Source: Neobacillus dielmonensis
GTDB lineage: Bacteria > Bacillota > Bacilli > Bacillales > Cytobacillaceae
Direction: 5' to 3'
Length of the DNA: 64,000 nucleotides
Assembly (NCBI RefSeq): GCF_000612665.1
Contig: NZ_HG942048.1
Location: 1 to 64,000 of the forward strand
This document shows, in pieces, positions 36,984 through 45,733 of the stretch; position 1 is the first letter of the stretch, and the number at the start of each line of letters is the position of its first letter. Position numbers and translations under genes: made by a program. Under the pieces are notes generated by a model, which saw only the letters and a program-made list of their open reading frames with translations, made no database searches and had not been told where the DNA came from.

Positions 36984-38066
36984 TTATTGTTCTTTTGGCA
37001 TATCCATTTTATCAACCGCAATCTTTAAATCGTCATTTTTTATATGAGTATAAATCATTGTCGTTTGGATTGATGAGTGACCTAATTGCCGCCGCAGCTT
37101 TGGCACATCGTTAATTTCAGCATGATATCTGGTAGCAAACGAATGTCGCAATTTATGTACTGATAATGATGGTTTTCCAAATGCTGTGGCGTATTTTTCA
37201 ACTAATTTTTCAACCGATCGGGCTGTCAGCCGTCTGGATTTTCCTTTTGGTCCCATAGGTGCCGCTATAAACAACGATCTTACGTTTTTATCAATTTGGT
37301 ATTTAGACATTCTGACTGCCAAGTATTCTTGCAAATCATTCATTGCCGTTTGGCTGAAGAACACAAATTGCTCTTTATTTCCTTTACGAATGACTCTGGC
37401 GCAATACTTATTAAAATCAATATCGTCCAGATCTAGATTAATTAATTCAGACAGACGCAATCCAGAGCCTAAAATAAGCGATATAATCGCTGTATCACGC
37501 TCTTTATTTAGCTGATAAAAGTTAAAGAGCTTTTTATTATCTTTGTTTAATTCGCCGTATTCATGGGCAACAAACAACCGGAATTGTTCATATTCGTCAC
37601 CTAATAGGATTTTACCTTCCATTTTATTAGCCCGGGTTTCCATCGATTCTTTTATTTCATTAAATTCAATTTTTGCCATGACATTGCGATTGATATATGG
37701 CTTCAAATCAGGCGTCTCGGCGATGTTTTGCAAATAATTGAATAAGGACTTTAATGCGGATAATTTCCGATTAACGGTTAATTCTTTATTATTTAACTCG
37801 TAATGCAGAAAGTTTAGGAATCCTTCGATTTCAAGGACTGTTAATGATTCTAATCGTTCTAATGGAATGTCTTTGATGCTGTCGGACCATAACTGTTCTG
37901 AAATCATCCAGTTAAAAAAGATTTTATAGTCATGGCAATAATTAAACAATGACGCCGTCGATAGTTTTCGAAGTTTGTGATTAATGTATTCTTCAACATA
38001 CCACGGGAGTTCATCAAGCAAGGTTTGCAGCTTTTTAAAGTCTTGCTGTTTATTTTGGTTTTTCAT
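36984..38066 (-). CDS. xerS: Tyrosine recombinase, XerS-like
   Basis: A 360-residue integrase-family recombinase. The N-terminal SAM-like domain (LPWYVEEYINHKL, LSTASLFNYCHDYKIFFNWM) and the order of catalytic residues match XerS: Arg in GSGLRLSEL, Lys in RKGNKEQ, HKLRHSFAT, LGHSSIQTT and Tyr in MIYTHI. In streptococci XerS alone resolves chromosome dimers at difSL, but bacilli usually also have CodV/RipX, so its role here may differ. Start ATG38066, six bases after GAGGTG; a GTG at 38075 falls within the ribosome site. An inverted repeat lies 54 bases upstream. Confidence 0.85.
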   Translation of the reverse strand: MKNQNKQQDFKKLQTLLDELPWYVEEYINHKLRKLSTASLFNYCHDYKIFFNWMISEQLWSDSIKDIPLERLESLTVLEIEGFLNFLHYELNNKELTVNRKLSALKSLFNYLQNIAETPDLKPYINRNVMAKIEFNEIKESMETRANKMEGKILLGDEYEQFRLFVAHEYGELNKDNKKLFNFYQLNKERDTAIISLILGSGLRLSELINLDLDDIDFNKYCARVIRKGNKEQFVFFSQTAMNDLQEYLAVRMSKYQIDKNVRSLFIAAPMGPKGKSRRLTARSVEKLVEKYATAFGKPSLSVHKLRHSFATRYHAEINDVPKLRRQLGHSSIQTTMIYTHIKNDDLKIAVDKMDMPKEQ

Positions 38067-38119
38067 GAAATTCACCTCATGATGTATATATTCGACCTCC
38101 CTAACCGAAAATCCTTCTT

Positions 38120-38151
38120 TTATTACGTCAAATTTATATTTTACGTAATAA
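38120..38151. repeat. Inverted repeat upstream of xerS, candidate recombination or operator site
   Basis: Perfect 9-bp arms TTATTACGT / ACGTAATAA around a 14-base AT-rich spacer that is itself partly symmetric. No T-run typical of a terminator. The position relative to the gene mirrors the repeat at 4036-4062 upstream of the other recombinase. The rest of 38152-38425 shows no gene. Confidence 0.5.
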
Positions 38152-38425
38152 TGTTTTTTTGCTGAGGGGCAAGTTCTTTAAGTTTAGTCGTAAAAAACTT
38201 GAGTATGATTTTAGAGTTGTTATTTTAAAAGTTTTACCCTGCCCCCTGGCGGTTGTTTATCTTCACTTTAGTTCTGGCCATATATCATCCAAACAAAAAC
38301 TTTTTATGTTTTATTAATGATTTATCGCTGTACCCATATATTTATAAAAACACTAGTTCAGTGATAATTGTGACAGGTTTATATAAATTCTAAATCCTTC
38401 TAACCATTTTATAAGGAGGGTATTT

Positions 38426-38827
38426 ATGTTTCGACTTTTTTCAAATAGAAATAAACTGAAAGAAAAAAAAGAAACAAATTCAGATATAGATATATTGACC
38501 AAGTTAGATCGAATCATTGAATTATTAGAAAAACAGCAAAATAAGGAGTCTTCTAGAGCGATCCATTTTGATAAAGTGCAAATAGACCATTTAGAAAATA
38601 TTGTGTTCCATTTAGACAATTTAGAAATTGATACTCTAAGCGGTAAATTAATAATCGGGAATCATATTACTTCCGCTGAGGACTTTGCTGAGTCTTTGAA
38701 ACTAAAGATTGACCAGGAAAGCGTAAAACGGGAAACAATGGCTGACTCCTCCCTTTCCACTCCCGAAAAAATGGTTAACACCTCTAAAGGGTATCGTTTC
38801 CACTATAATAGTGATAATGAGAACTAG
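38426..38827 (+). CDS. GerPC-like spore protein
   Basis: A 133-residue protein. After a charged N-terminus it has a short coiled-coil (DILTKLDRIIELLEKQQ) followed by IHFDKVQIDHLENIVFHLDNLEIDTLSGKLIIG. The block F-DNL-ID-L-G-L-IG resembles the central GerPC segment (KFDQLKVERLEGTLNIG), though real GerPC is about 200 residues. AAGGAGGG lies before ATG38426. GerP proteins are inner-coat proteins that let germinants through. The following genes also look GerP-like, which supports the assignment. It could be a specialised paralogue rather than the true gerPC. Confidence 0.6.
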   Translation: MFRLFSNRNKLKEKKETNSDIDILTKLDRIIELLEKQQNKESSRAIHFDKVQIDHLENIVFHLDNLEIDTLSGKLIIGNHITSAEDFAESLKLKIDQESVKRETMADSSLSTPEKMVNTSKGYRFHYNSDNEN

Positions 38828-38883
38828 CTATTAACGTAACCCCGATTAAAGGTTAATCCAAAGCTTTAATAACAGCGATTGGA

Positions 38884-39390
38884 CTATTCTTTTTTAATGT
38901 TAGCTATTTTGATATCACGATCATCAATAATGGCATCTACAACATCTTGGTCGTTATTCTTATTCATATTACTTTCGATGAGATTGTTATTTCCATTAAT
39001 ATTCCCTTGAGTAGCATTACTTTTTTGATTTGCATCAATTCCTGTAACATGACCTTCCCCTACAAATAAAGAGCTCGCGGGCTGCATCCCATTGACATGC
39101 AAACTTTTCAAATGAACATTCGTTGTGTTGGCATGACTTGTAGTCTCCGGTGCAATATTTATGTCACGATCATCAATTGGCGTATCTACTATGTCAGGGT
39201 CATTTAATATCGAGATATTGTGAAAAAGCAAATTAGATTGTCCGCTGATACTTCCGATTACCCTATTTTCCTTTCCGTGAGCACTCCAACCAATTGCGAT
39301 GTTTCGCTCCCCAATAAAAATACCGGATTGTCTTTCCATTGTTTGAACATGAATATTTCCAGTAAAATGAATATGTGAAGATTTTAACAT
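38884..39390 (-). CDS. Duplicated GerPA/GerPF-like spore protein
   Basis: A 168-residue protein made of two related halves. Half 1: IHFTGNIHVQTMERQSGIFIGERN, then N-rich and DIVDTPIDDRDI. Half 2: VHLKSLHVNGMQPASSLFVGEGH, N-rich and DVVDAIIDDRDI. Each half follows the plan of small GerPA/GerPF proteins (an I-V-x-S-x-F/I-x-GE core, a Gly/Asn segment, a terminal D-D motif). It starts behind GGTGAAA at 39390, opposite in direction to the neighbouring GerP-like genes. Likely a coat protein; confidence in family rests on pattern only. Confidence 0.55.
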   Translation of the reverse strand: MLKSSHIHFTGNIHVQTMERQSGIFIGERNIAIGWSAHGKENRVIGSISGQSNLLFHNISILNDPDIVDTPIDDRDINIAPETTSHANTTNVHLKSLHVNGMQPASSLFVGEGHVTGIDANQKSNATQGNINGNNNLIESNMNKNNDQDVVDAIIDDRDIKIANIKKE

Positions 39391-39544
39391 TTAAGTTTCA
39401 CCACTTTAGTTTATCCTTATTTAGGTCCTCATTTACTTTATGTCAATGAAACTGTGGTGGTGCCCGCCTAAAAATCTGTGTCATCCGCCTATTGTTTGAA
39501 TACGCTAATGTATATAAAACAGTAGGTATTAAGGAGAATAAACC

Positions 39545-39745
39545 ATGATTACTTTACATTTAGGAGACATATCCATAAAGACCATTAAACATTCATCTGG
39601 CATGTTTATGGGACAAAAAAATACACATAGAAAATTTCGTTCTGATAAAGTCATAAATGAAGAAGTGGGATTGATATCTGGCGATGAGAATACGTTAATG
39701 GATAACTATTGGGGTAAATTCAATGAAAAATGGGAGGAGGAATAA
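39545..39745 (+). CDS. Small GerP-like spore protein, 66 aa
   Basis: The N-terminus ITLHLGDISIKTIKHSSGMFMGQKN matches the common GerPD-type pattern (VG-I-V---SSS-F-IG). The remainder is charged with GLISGDENTL. AAGGAGAA lies before ATG39545. It overlaps the next reading frame but not its preferred start. A sigma-K-like -10 (AATACGCTA, 39499-39507) lies upstream without a clear AC at -35. Role inferred from neighbours. Confidence 0.55.
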   Translation: MITLHLGDISIKTIKHSSGMFMGQKNTHRKFRSDKVINEEVGLISGDENTLMDNYWGKFNEKWEEE

Positions 39746-39749
39746 GTTG

Positions 39750-39986
39750 ATGGCTTCCCCTATTCTATCTCCAACCTTTCATATTGGCAGCATCAAAATT
39801 GGAACTATAGAAAGCGCATCCTGTTTTAGTATCGGAAACAATTTTATTCAAGACTTTAAAAATAGCAAAAAGCACAACCAAGGATTGGGCAATATTCATG
39901 GGGATCGAAACAACTTTGAACGGATGAGTGCATCGTTAAGCCATCAAGACCGTAACACCCCGGCAATAAAAGAACAAACAAACTAA
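39750..39986 (+). CDS. Small GerPA/GerPF-like spore protein, 78 aa
   Basis: It starts at ATG39750 behind AGGAGG (nine bases), five bases after the preceding stop. FHIGSIKIGTIESASCFSIGNN is again the short beta-rich GerP-type core, followed by GLGNIHGDRNNF, which parallels GLISGDENTL in the upstream gene, so the two are likely duplicates. It ends before a bidirectional terminator. A coat location is likely if the family call is right. Confidence 0.55.
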   Translation: MASPILSPTFHIGSIKIGTIESASCFSIGNNFIQDFKNSKKHNQGLGNIHGDRNNFERMSASLSHQDRNTPAIKEQTN

Positions 39987-40004
39987 TATAAAAAATAAAA
40001 TACC

Positions 40005-40050
40005 CAAAAAACAACGAACCCTTTTTTAATTAAGGGTTTATTGTTTTTTG
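40005..40050. terminator. Bidirectional terminator in the GerP-like cluster
   Basis: CAAAAAACAA..AACCC / GGGTT..TTGTTTTTTG (40005-40050), 12-base AT loop, A/T-rich ends suitable for both strands. Confidence 0.75.
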
Positions 40051-40070
40051 GTATGTGTAAGAGATAGAGA

Positions 40071-40325
40071 TTATATATTCCCTCCACCGCCGACATTGGG
40101 TTTAAAATCCTGATCAAAGATCGGTCCATCAACCATTTCAAAACTATCTAAAATATTATTTGAAATAGCTGTATTTAGATTGTTAAATCCGTAATTCCCC
40201 CCCATGTTTAAATTATATTTTCGGTTCGCATCCATCCCATTTATTACGCCTTCACCAACAATAATCGAGGAGCTTGGCTGAGGAGAATTTATGTTCATCA
40301 TACCTATATTCACTACTGAAGGCAC
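40071..40325 (-). CDS. Small GerPA/GerPF-like spore protein, 84 aa
   Basis: GTG40325 start behind AGGGGGAAA. It begins MPSVVNIGMMNINSPQPSSSIIVGEG, close to the MPSxVGxIxI opening of GerPA/GerPF, with an Asn/Gly-rich middle and VDGPIFDQDF near the end (GerPA has DPDVTDQ there). This is the most GerPA-like member of the cluster. Convergent with the preceding gene. Confidence 0.62.
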   Translation of the reverse strand: MPSVVNIGMMNINSPQPSSSIIVGEGVINGMDANRKYNLNMGGNYGFNNLNTAISNNILDSFEMVDGPIFDQDFKPNVGGGGNI

Positions 40326-40455
40326 TGTTTATTTCCCCCTATCCTCCCGTAACTGTTAATTATCTTATGTTCATACAATAGACTATGTGAACTTAAACGG
40401 GATAGGTCAACCTAACCCGGACCTTGCCAGGTGCGTCGTCCGCACTTTAGAGGTA

Positions 40456-41658
40456 TTATTCGTACCGTAAAGCGTCAATCGGGCTTAGCTTGGACGCTTT
40501 GTTTGCAGGCAATATACCAAAAATGATGCCGATCAAAGCGGAAAAACTGACACCGATTAAGACAATCAGCGGATTCATCGCTGCACCAATCGGTGAAAAC
40601 TTGGTGACCAGAATGGTAGCAACCGATGCCAAGCCGATTCCAATCATTCCGCCTAATGAGGTAAGCGTGGCGGACTCAATCAAAAACTGTAACAAAATCC
40701 TTGCTCTCGTGGCGCCAATCGCTTTACGAAGACCAATTTCTCTTGTTCGCTCTGTTACCGAAACCAGCATAATATTCATGACACCTATCCCTCCCACTAA
40801 CAGGGAAATCCCAGCAATGCTGCCAATCAGCAGGGTCAATAAGGTAATCGTTTTGTTCAATTCGGCTTCGTATTCTTCGAAATTCTGGGTGGTATACCTT
40901 CCGTCCTCCAACTTCTTTTTCATGGTCAGGGTATCCGCAGCCAATCGGCCGGTCTCAGAAATTTTTTCAGAATCGCTGGCAATCACGGACAACTGCTCAA
41001 TTTCCATATTGCCAAACATCATCGAAACCACGGTTCGCGGCATCAGCAATTCCCCCTCCGAACTCCGATATTGCTCCGGAACTGGCGATTGATAGACGCC
41101 AACCACTTTAAAGGGATTGCCATTGATATCGACGATGCTGCCGATGGGGTTCTCTGTTTCCTTAAAAAACTTTTTTCTGGCGGCGGTATCTATCAATATA
41201 GCCCGGTTGAGACCATCCGTATCTGCCGCATAGAATGGGCGCCCTTCCACGATCTTTATTTTTTTCGCTGTAAAGTATTCAGAACCGACCCCGGTAATCT
41301 GCAGATCTCCCTGCGTGTCGCTATATACCACCTGTCCACCGGCGTGATTGATGCCAACCACAGCCTTCACCCCGGGAACCTCGGCCAGCGTCTGAATATC
41401 CTCCGTCGTTAGTTGAGGCTCTTGCCAATACATACCCTCTTCTCCCTCTTTGGGCATATATTCATAGTAAATATCAATTGCATTTTTATCGGTAGCGAAC
41501 ATTTGATCGGTGAGCTGTTTTCTCGCACCTTGACCAATCGCCACAATGATGATGACGGCAGCCACACCAATAATGATCCCCAGCATGGTCAACACAGAAC
41601 GAACTTTATGGTTCCAAATGGAGGATAAGGCAATCTTCAAACTTTCCAATAGGTTCAT
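40456..41658 (-). CDS. ABC transporter permease, MacB/YknZ-like
   Basis: A 400-residue MacB-type permease: an N-terminal span (SIWNHKVRSVLTMLGIIIGVAAVI), an extracytoplasmic MacB_PCD domain of about 230 residues and three C-terminal spans in the FtsX domain (GGIGVMNIMLVSVTERTREIGLRKAIGA). With the ATPase and the membrane-fusion protein it forms a mechanotransmission-type exporter. It resembles B. subtilis YknZ, which protects against the SdpC toxin. It abuts the ATPase gene (stop and start touch at 41658). Confidence 0.88.
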   Translation of the reverse strand: MNLLESLKIALSSIWNHKVRSVLTMLGIIIGVAAVIIIVAIGQGARKQLTDQMFATDKNAIDIYYEYMPKEGEEGMYWQEPQLTTEDIQTLAEVPGVKAVVGINHAGGQVVYSDTQGDLQITGVGSEYFTAKKIKIVEGRPFYAADTDGLNRAILIDTAARKKFFKETENPIGSIVDINGNPFKVVGVYQSPVPEQYRSSEGELLMPRTVVSMMFGNMEIEQLSVIASDSEKISETGRLAADTLTMKKKLEDGRYTTQNFEEYEAELNKTITLLTLLIGSIAGISLLVGGIGVMNIMLVSVTERTREIGLRKAIGATRARILLQFLIESATLTSLGGMIGIGLASVATILVTKFSPIGAAMNPLIVLIGVSFSALIGIIFGILPANKASKLSPIDALRYE

Positions 41659-42335
41659 TACCTCTCCCTCCGATCATCGATGATCAATCCATCTTTTATC
41701 GTAATAATTCTGTTGGCATAAGCCGCTATTTCTTCCTCATGGGTTACCAGAATGACCGTTTTTCCTTCTGCATTCAGCTGGGTAAACAGTTCCATAATTT
41801 GTTCGCTAGTTTTGGAATCAAGCGCGCCTGTCGGTTCATCGGCCAAAAGAATCGAAGGATTATTCACAAGCGCCCTGGCAATGGCCACACGCTGCTTCTG
41901 GCCGCCGGAAAGTTCACTGGGCAGGTGTTTCATTCGGTCTCCCAGTCCAACCTTATCCAGCAGCTGTTTTGCTCTTTCCGTGCGTTCCCGTTTGGATACC
42001 CCAGCATAAATAAGGGGTGATGCGACATTTTTGATTGCATTATCTCTAGGAAACATGAAAAATTGCTGAAAGACAAAGCCAATGTGTTCATTTCTTAATC
42101 GCGCTAGCACACGTTCTTTTGCAGAGCCGATTGGTTCCCCGTTTAATTCGAAAGTTCCCGCTGTCGGATAGTCCAAAAAACCGATAATATTCATTAACGT
42201 CGATTTTCCTGAACCAGATGGACCCATGATGGCAATAAACTCTCCATCCTCAACGGTTAAATCAATTCCATGTAAGACAGGGACTTCCAAATCCCCTTTA
42301 CCGTATATCTTGGTAATGTTAGTCAACTTGATCAA
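41658..42335 (-). CDS. ABC transporter ATP-binding protein, MacB/LolD/YknY-like
   Basis: A 225-residue ATPase: Walker A GPSGSGKST near residue 40, Q-loop FVFQQFFMFPRDNA, signature LSGGQKQRVAIARAL, Walker B ILLADEPTGALD, switch His in VTHEEE. It powers the YknZ-like permease. It overlaps the upstream adaptor gene by 17 bases, so all three genes are one operon in the order adaptor, ATPase, permease. Confidence 0.92.
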   Translation of the reverse strand: MIKLTNITKIYGKGDLEVPVLHGIDLTVEDGEFIAIMGPSGSGKSTLMNIIGFLDYPTAGTFELNGEPIGSAKERVLARLRNEHIGFVFQQFFMFPRDNAIKNVASPLIYAGVSKRERTERAKQLLDKVGLGDRMKHLPSELSGGQKQRVAIARALVNNPSILLADEPTGALDSKTSEQIMELFTQLNAEGKTVILVTHEEEIAAYANRIITIKDGLIIDDRRER

Positions 42336-43533
42336 ACGATGTCACTTCCATTCCGTCATGCATATCTGGAGTTGGTGCAATCACTACAAGTTCGCCAGCG
42401 TTGATCCCTTCTTTAATCGCCATGACTTCATCATTCATGGCTCCGGTTTGAACTTCCCTTCGCTCGAGCTTTCCATCAGCCAGAATATAAACCACCTTGG
42501 CGCCACCTTCATCAACTAGTGCAGGATGTGGAATCACAAGAGATTTTTCTTGACCGCCTGACTTTATTTCCAGTGACACGTGAAAGCCTTGACGCAGTTC
42601 TTTTGTATCGTCCGTAATCGCGACTTTAAATGGATACATCGTGACATTTCCGCCGTTAGGGCCCATCATCATCTCACCACTGCCGCCGCTGTCGGTTGGA
42701 AATTGGGAAACTGACTCAATCTTACCCATCCATTCACGGTCCTTAAATACTTTTGGCCGGATAATGACAGCTTGTCCTTCCTGAATTTTCACGGCATCAA
42801 ATTCACTCATTGTGCCAATCACCTTATAAGGCTGGCTGGAAATAATGTGAACAACAGGTTCTGCTGAGCCGGTTTCTGTTTTGGCCACGTTTTGGTTGAC
42901 TTTGATCACAATACCATCCATCTTGCTGACAACGGTCATATCATTAATTTGGGCGGTTAGTTCCTTGATTTGTTCTTCTGCTGATGAAATTTCTGATTTG
43001 GTATTTTCATATTGCATTTCAAGGTCATTTTTTTCTTTGGAAATCTGGTTCACATCTTCAACAACACCCTCACTGCCCTCTGTCGGAATAGTGGTTTGTG
43101 GTTGCTGCTTTTTTGCTGCGGCAATCCGTTTGGTTATATCGGCAATTTGAGCTTGTTCTGTTTTTCCTCTATTTTTCAGCAATTCCAGACCACGTTTAGC
43201 TTTGTTTAACTCATTTTCCAATTTCGTTGAATCATAGATAATCAATGGATCTCCCGCTTTAACAGCTTGATTCTCCACTGTTTTAAACTCTTTAATCGTC
43301 CCTTTTTCTGGCTCGAGAAAAACTTTTTGCTCATTTTCTGGTACGATTTCCCCGGTGACAAGAATCGACTCAACCAATTCCTGCTCCTTAACCTTTTGAA
43401 CGGTAACTCCCATTTGCTCGTTTTGGGTTCCAGCTGTTTTGGCTTTTCCTTTTGTAAGAAAATAAGTTCCAGTTCCTGCAATGATGAGCAATACAACAAT
43501 CGACACAATCCATATCTTTTTCTTCTTTTTCAC
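42319..43533 (-). CDS. Efflux adaptor (HlyD/RND-type membrane fusion protein), YknX-like
   Basis: A 404-residue protein with an N-terminal anchor (residues 7-25), a lipoyl-like half (TGEIVPENEQKVF, then AVKAGDPLIIYDS), a coiled-coil hairpin of about 90 residues (KNDLEMQYENTKSEISSAEE) and beta-barrel parts (SEFDAVKIQEGQAVIIRP). First gene of the efflux operon, with a sigma-A promoter immediately upstream. The separate YknW protein of B. subtilis is not present next to it. Confidence 0.88.
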   Translation of the reverse strand: MKKKKKIWIVSIVVLLIIAGTGTYFLTKGKAKTAGTQNEQMGVTVQKVKEQELVESILVTGEIVPENEQKVFLEPEKGTIKEFKTVENQAVKAGDPLIIYDSTKLENELNKAKRGLELLKNRGKTEQAQIADITKRIAAAKKQQPQTTIPTEGSEGVVEDVNQISKEKNDLEMQYENTKSEISSAEEQIKELTAQINDMTVVSKMDGIVIKVNQNVAKTETGSAEPVVHIISSQPYKVIGTMSEFDAVKIQEGQAVIIRPKVFKDREWMGKIESVSQFPTDSGGSGEMMMGPNGGNVTMYPFKVAITDDTKELRQGFHVSLEIKSGGQEKSLVIPHPALVDEGGAKVVYILADGKLERREVQTGAMNDEVMAIKEGINAGELVVIAPTPDMHDGMEVTSFDQVD

Positions 43534-43573
43534 AATAAACCCCCGTCTAGTAAATTTGTTGTCTCTCTTTTTT

Positions 43574-43601
43574 ACTATAATGGTTATGGGAAAAATTTCA
43601 A
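43574..43601 (-). promoter_or_regulatory. Promoter of the efflux operon
   Basis: Minus strand: TTGAAA (43596-43601), 16 bases, TATAGT (43574-43579), about 40 bases upstream of the adaptor start. Confidence 0.65.
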
Positions 43602-43740
43602 CAAATATATATAAGATTACAAGATTTCCACTAATTTACATACATTTTTGACAATTTCATTGAACCTCTCTATTGTCCAAGACACTCCTTGTAAAATTTA
43701 TGGTATGATGATAAAAGTTAATGAACTTAGGAGTGGAGTC

Positions 43741-43995
43741 ATGAGTGTACATAAAGATTTAATCAAACATGCTGCCAACCAGAACAAAAGCTATCAAAAA
43801 TTTCTGACATTAGATGAGCTGCGAGAGGCCTATATTGAGGAAGCTATTTCATTATGTAAACAAGGCAAACCTTTTACCACTGATAAAATAAATGAAGTGA
43901 CCAATGAAATGAACCGAATCAATCTGCGCATTATTCCATTAAGAAAACTGGTAACCAATGAAATGGTACTAGAATACGTCAATCGAAAAAATTAA
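43741..43995 (+). CDS. DUF2533 family protein (YpbS-like)
   Basis: An 84-residue soluble helical protein: MSVHKDLIKHAANQNKSYQ, LDELREAYIEEAI, FTTDKINEVTNEMNRIN and a terminal EMVLEYVNRKN. It resembles the YpbS/DUF2533 family of bacilli. The start ATG43741 follows AGGAGTGGAG; the longer frame from 43648 has no ribosome site. An extended -10 (TGGTATGAT) lies upstream. It is nine bases from the next gene. Function unknown. Confidence 0.78.
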   Translation: MSVHKDLIKHAANQNKSYQKFLTLDELREAYIEEAISLCKQGKPFTTDKINEVTNEMNRINLRIIPLRKLVTNEMVLEYVNRKN

Positions 43996-44004
43996 GGTGA
44001 GAAT

Positions 44005-44316
44005 ATGAATCAAAAACAATTAGAAGAAAAAATCATTGAAAACTATCAAGCTGAAGAAAAAATGATGATTCTCGTGTTTGCCCAGTGGTGTGTCAATCAC
44101 GATCTTGATCCTGAGGAAATGTACAAGCGTGCCTATCCTGGACAATCTTTGAATCAGGCTTTAAGAGAAGCCCTCGAACTGACAGTTCCTAAAGAAGAAG
44201 CTGGAGATATTGCAAATGATACGTTACTTGGCGTTTTATCTTTGTTTGGAAACGATGATCTGGCTTTTATTGTGACCGAAGAAATCAACCATAACAAAGC
44301 GGTCAAAGGAAAATAA
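44005..44316 (+). CDS. Hypothetical protein, 103 aa
   Basis: Soluble, mostly helical and acidic; LEEKIIENYQAEEKMMILVFAQWCVNHDLDPEEMYKRAYP and a terminal region LGVLSLFGNDDLAFIVTEEI. No catalytic pattern. It starts nine bases after the DUF2533 gene behind AAGGTGAG, so the two are co-transcribed and end at a strong terminator. It resembles uncharacterised Bacillus proteins; I cannot name the family. Confidence 0.75.
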   Translation: MNQKQLEEKIIENYQAEEKMMILVFAQWCVNHDLDPEEMYKRAYPGQSLNQALREALELTVPKEEAGDIANDTLLGVLSLFGNDDLAFIVTEEINHNKAVKGK

Positions 44317-44360
44317 GCAGCTTCCTCCCTTCTTTGGTGAAAGATTTACATGTCTATATA

Positions 44361-44396
44361 AAGGATGACCTTCAGCTTTTTGAAGGTCATCCTTTG
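44361..44396. terminator. Bidirectional terminator after the DUF2533 operon
   Basis: Perfect 15-bp stem AAAGGATGACCTTCA / TGAAGGTCATCCTTT (44361-44395). It separates this operon from the convergent ATP-grasp genes. Confidence 0.9.
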
Positions 44397-44398
44397 GT

Positions 44399-45733
44399 TT
44401 ATGTTCTACCGTATCCTGCCAAGGCTGCTGCATATTGAAGCGGATTGGAAACAATTAGCTCGTACATTTCCTTATTATTGATGGTTTGGAGCGGCCCTTT
44501 GTGGTTATGCGAAAGTTGATTAATTTCTAGAATCATAATGTTTAATGATGCATCCAGCATGACATCAAAAGCAACGTCGGCCATTTGGATATCTGCTCTT
44601 TCAAGGACTTGGCAAACTTCTTTGCAGGATAGAATCATCTCATGTTCTTTTTCAATCGTAGATTTGTTAGTTAGCTTATATAAGCTTTGTAATGTTTGAG
44701 AAGTCGTCATGAAGGTTTCTGTTAAGTGGCGATTCGTAGCGATTTTACCTTCGTGACCCACCCTGACGTATGAGCCGCTGTGCATCCACACTTTTTCGTA
44801 TCCTTTTTGCAATATGAGTCTAAAAACAATATTGCGCTTTAACTGTGGATTTTCAACTGGCTGCTGCAGAATATAGCTTCTCTTTTCCCTGCCCAGTTTG
44901 TTAATGAAACCATCAAGCTGGTTCATCACTTCCCGTTTTCCGGTTGTATCCTCTATAACATAGTGGTTCATTTCCTTGCTGATTTTATAAATACCATCTG
45001 CTTGCCTGCCTAAAATAGGTTTTACATAAACAGCTTTGTGTTTTTCAAGTAAATTCATGACAGAATCTTTCCCGGTCAACCTTATTGTTTCAGGAAGAAG
45101 GTCGCATACCTCAGGAACCGATGATAAGCGGTCATATATCTCCCATTTATCCAACAACGGATCATTAAACACTTTTCCTGGGATTTGTTCTGATAGGTCA
45201 GCTACCTCCTTTCCCCTGCACCTACGAAAGGCTGTTTCTGGAAATGGGAATGTCCCTATGCTCCATGTGCCGCCGGTCCCATTTTGATCAGGGATAAAAT
45301 AATAGCCGGTTATCTTTTGGTCATTGATATCAATGGACTTAGCTGCACAAAAAAACAGTAGCCCCGCGAATTCCTGGTAATGTCTTGTATAATCTAAAAA
45401 TCTCCTTAATCTCTTAATTATGCTCTTCTCATTTCTTCGAAAAATAAAGGCAATGACGGGACCAATAAAAATTTGGCGTTCTTTTATCTTCACATTAAAT
45501 TCCAGTTCAATTGGCAGGGTGTAAGGACCCGTAAGGTTAGGATGGATGGCGATGGTATTTCCCTTCACATCACTCGAAAACGTAACCTCGACATATTTCC
45601 ACCAGCTGCCATAATGAAAAACAAATGGCTCCCCTTTACAGTCAAATACCTGCCTTATACTTTCCGGAAAAACGATTTCATTCAATCCAATGTCTTCACA
45701 AATAGAAAATCTGAATCTACCATTTTGGCTCAA
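44399..45733 (-). CDS. YheC/YheD-family ATP-grasp spore coat-associated protein
   Basis: A 444-residue protein. The N-terminal half (about 1-200) is the beta-rich YheC/D region with GPVIAFIF and a WSIGTFPFPETAFRR motif. The C-terminal half is an ATP-grasp fold: YVKPILGRQADGIYKI (nucleotide loop), YILQQPV (hinge) and FDVMLDASLNIMILEINQ (metal-binding Glu/Asn). Relatives in B. subtilis are in the spore coat. ATP-grasp enzymes usually join a carboxylate to an amine, so a ligase on a coat or peptidoglycan substrate is inferred. TTG start at 45733 behind AAGGAA. Overlaps the upstream gene by 17 bases. Confidence 0.85.
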   Translation of the reverse strand: MSQNGRFRFSICEDIGLNEIVFPESIRQVFDCKGEPFVFHYGSWWKYVEVTFSSDVKGNTIAIHPNLTGPYTLPIELEFNVKIKERQIFIGPVIAFIFRRNEKSIIKRLRRFLDYTRHYQEFAGLLFFCAAKSIDINDQKITGYYFIPDQNGTGGTWSIGTFPFPETAFRRCRGKEVADLSEQIPGKVFNDPLLDKWEIYDRLSSVPEVCDLLPETIRLTGKDSVMNLLEKHKAVYVKPILGRQADGIYKISKEMNHYVIEDTTGKREVMNQLDGFINKLGREKRSYILQQPVENPQLKRNIVFRLILQKGYEKVWMHSGSYVRVGHEGKIATNRHLTETFMTTSQTLQSLYKLTNKSTIEKEHEMILSCKEVCQVLERADIQMADVAFDVMLDASLNIMILEINQLSHNHKGPLQTINNKEMYELIVSNPLQYAAALAGYGRT

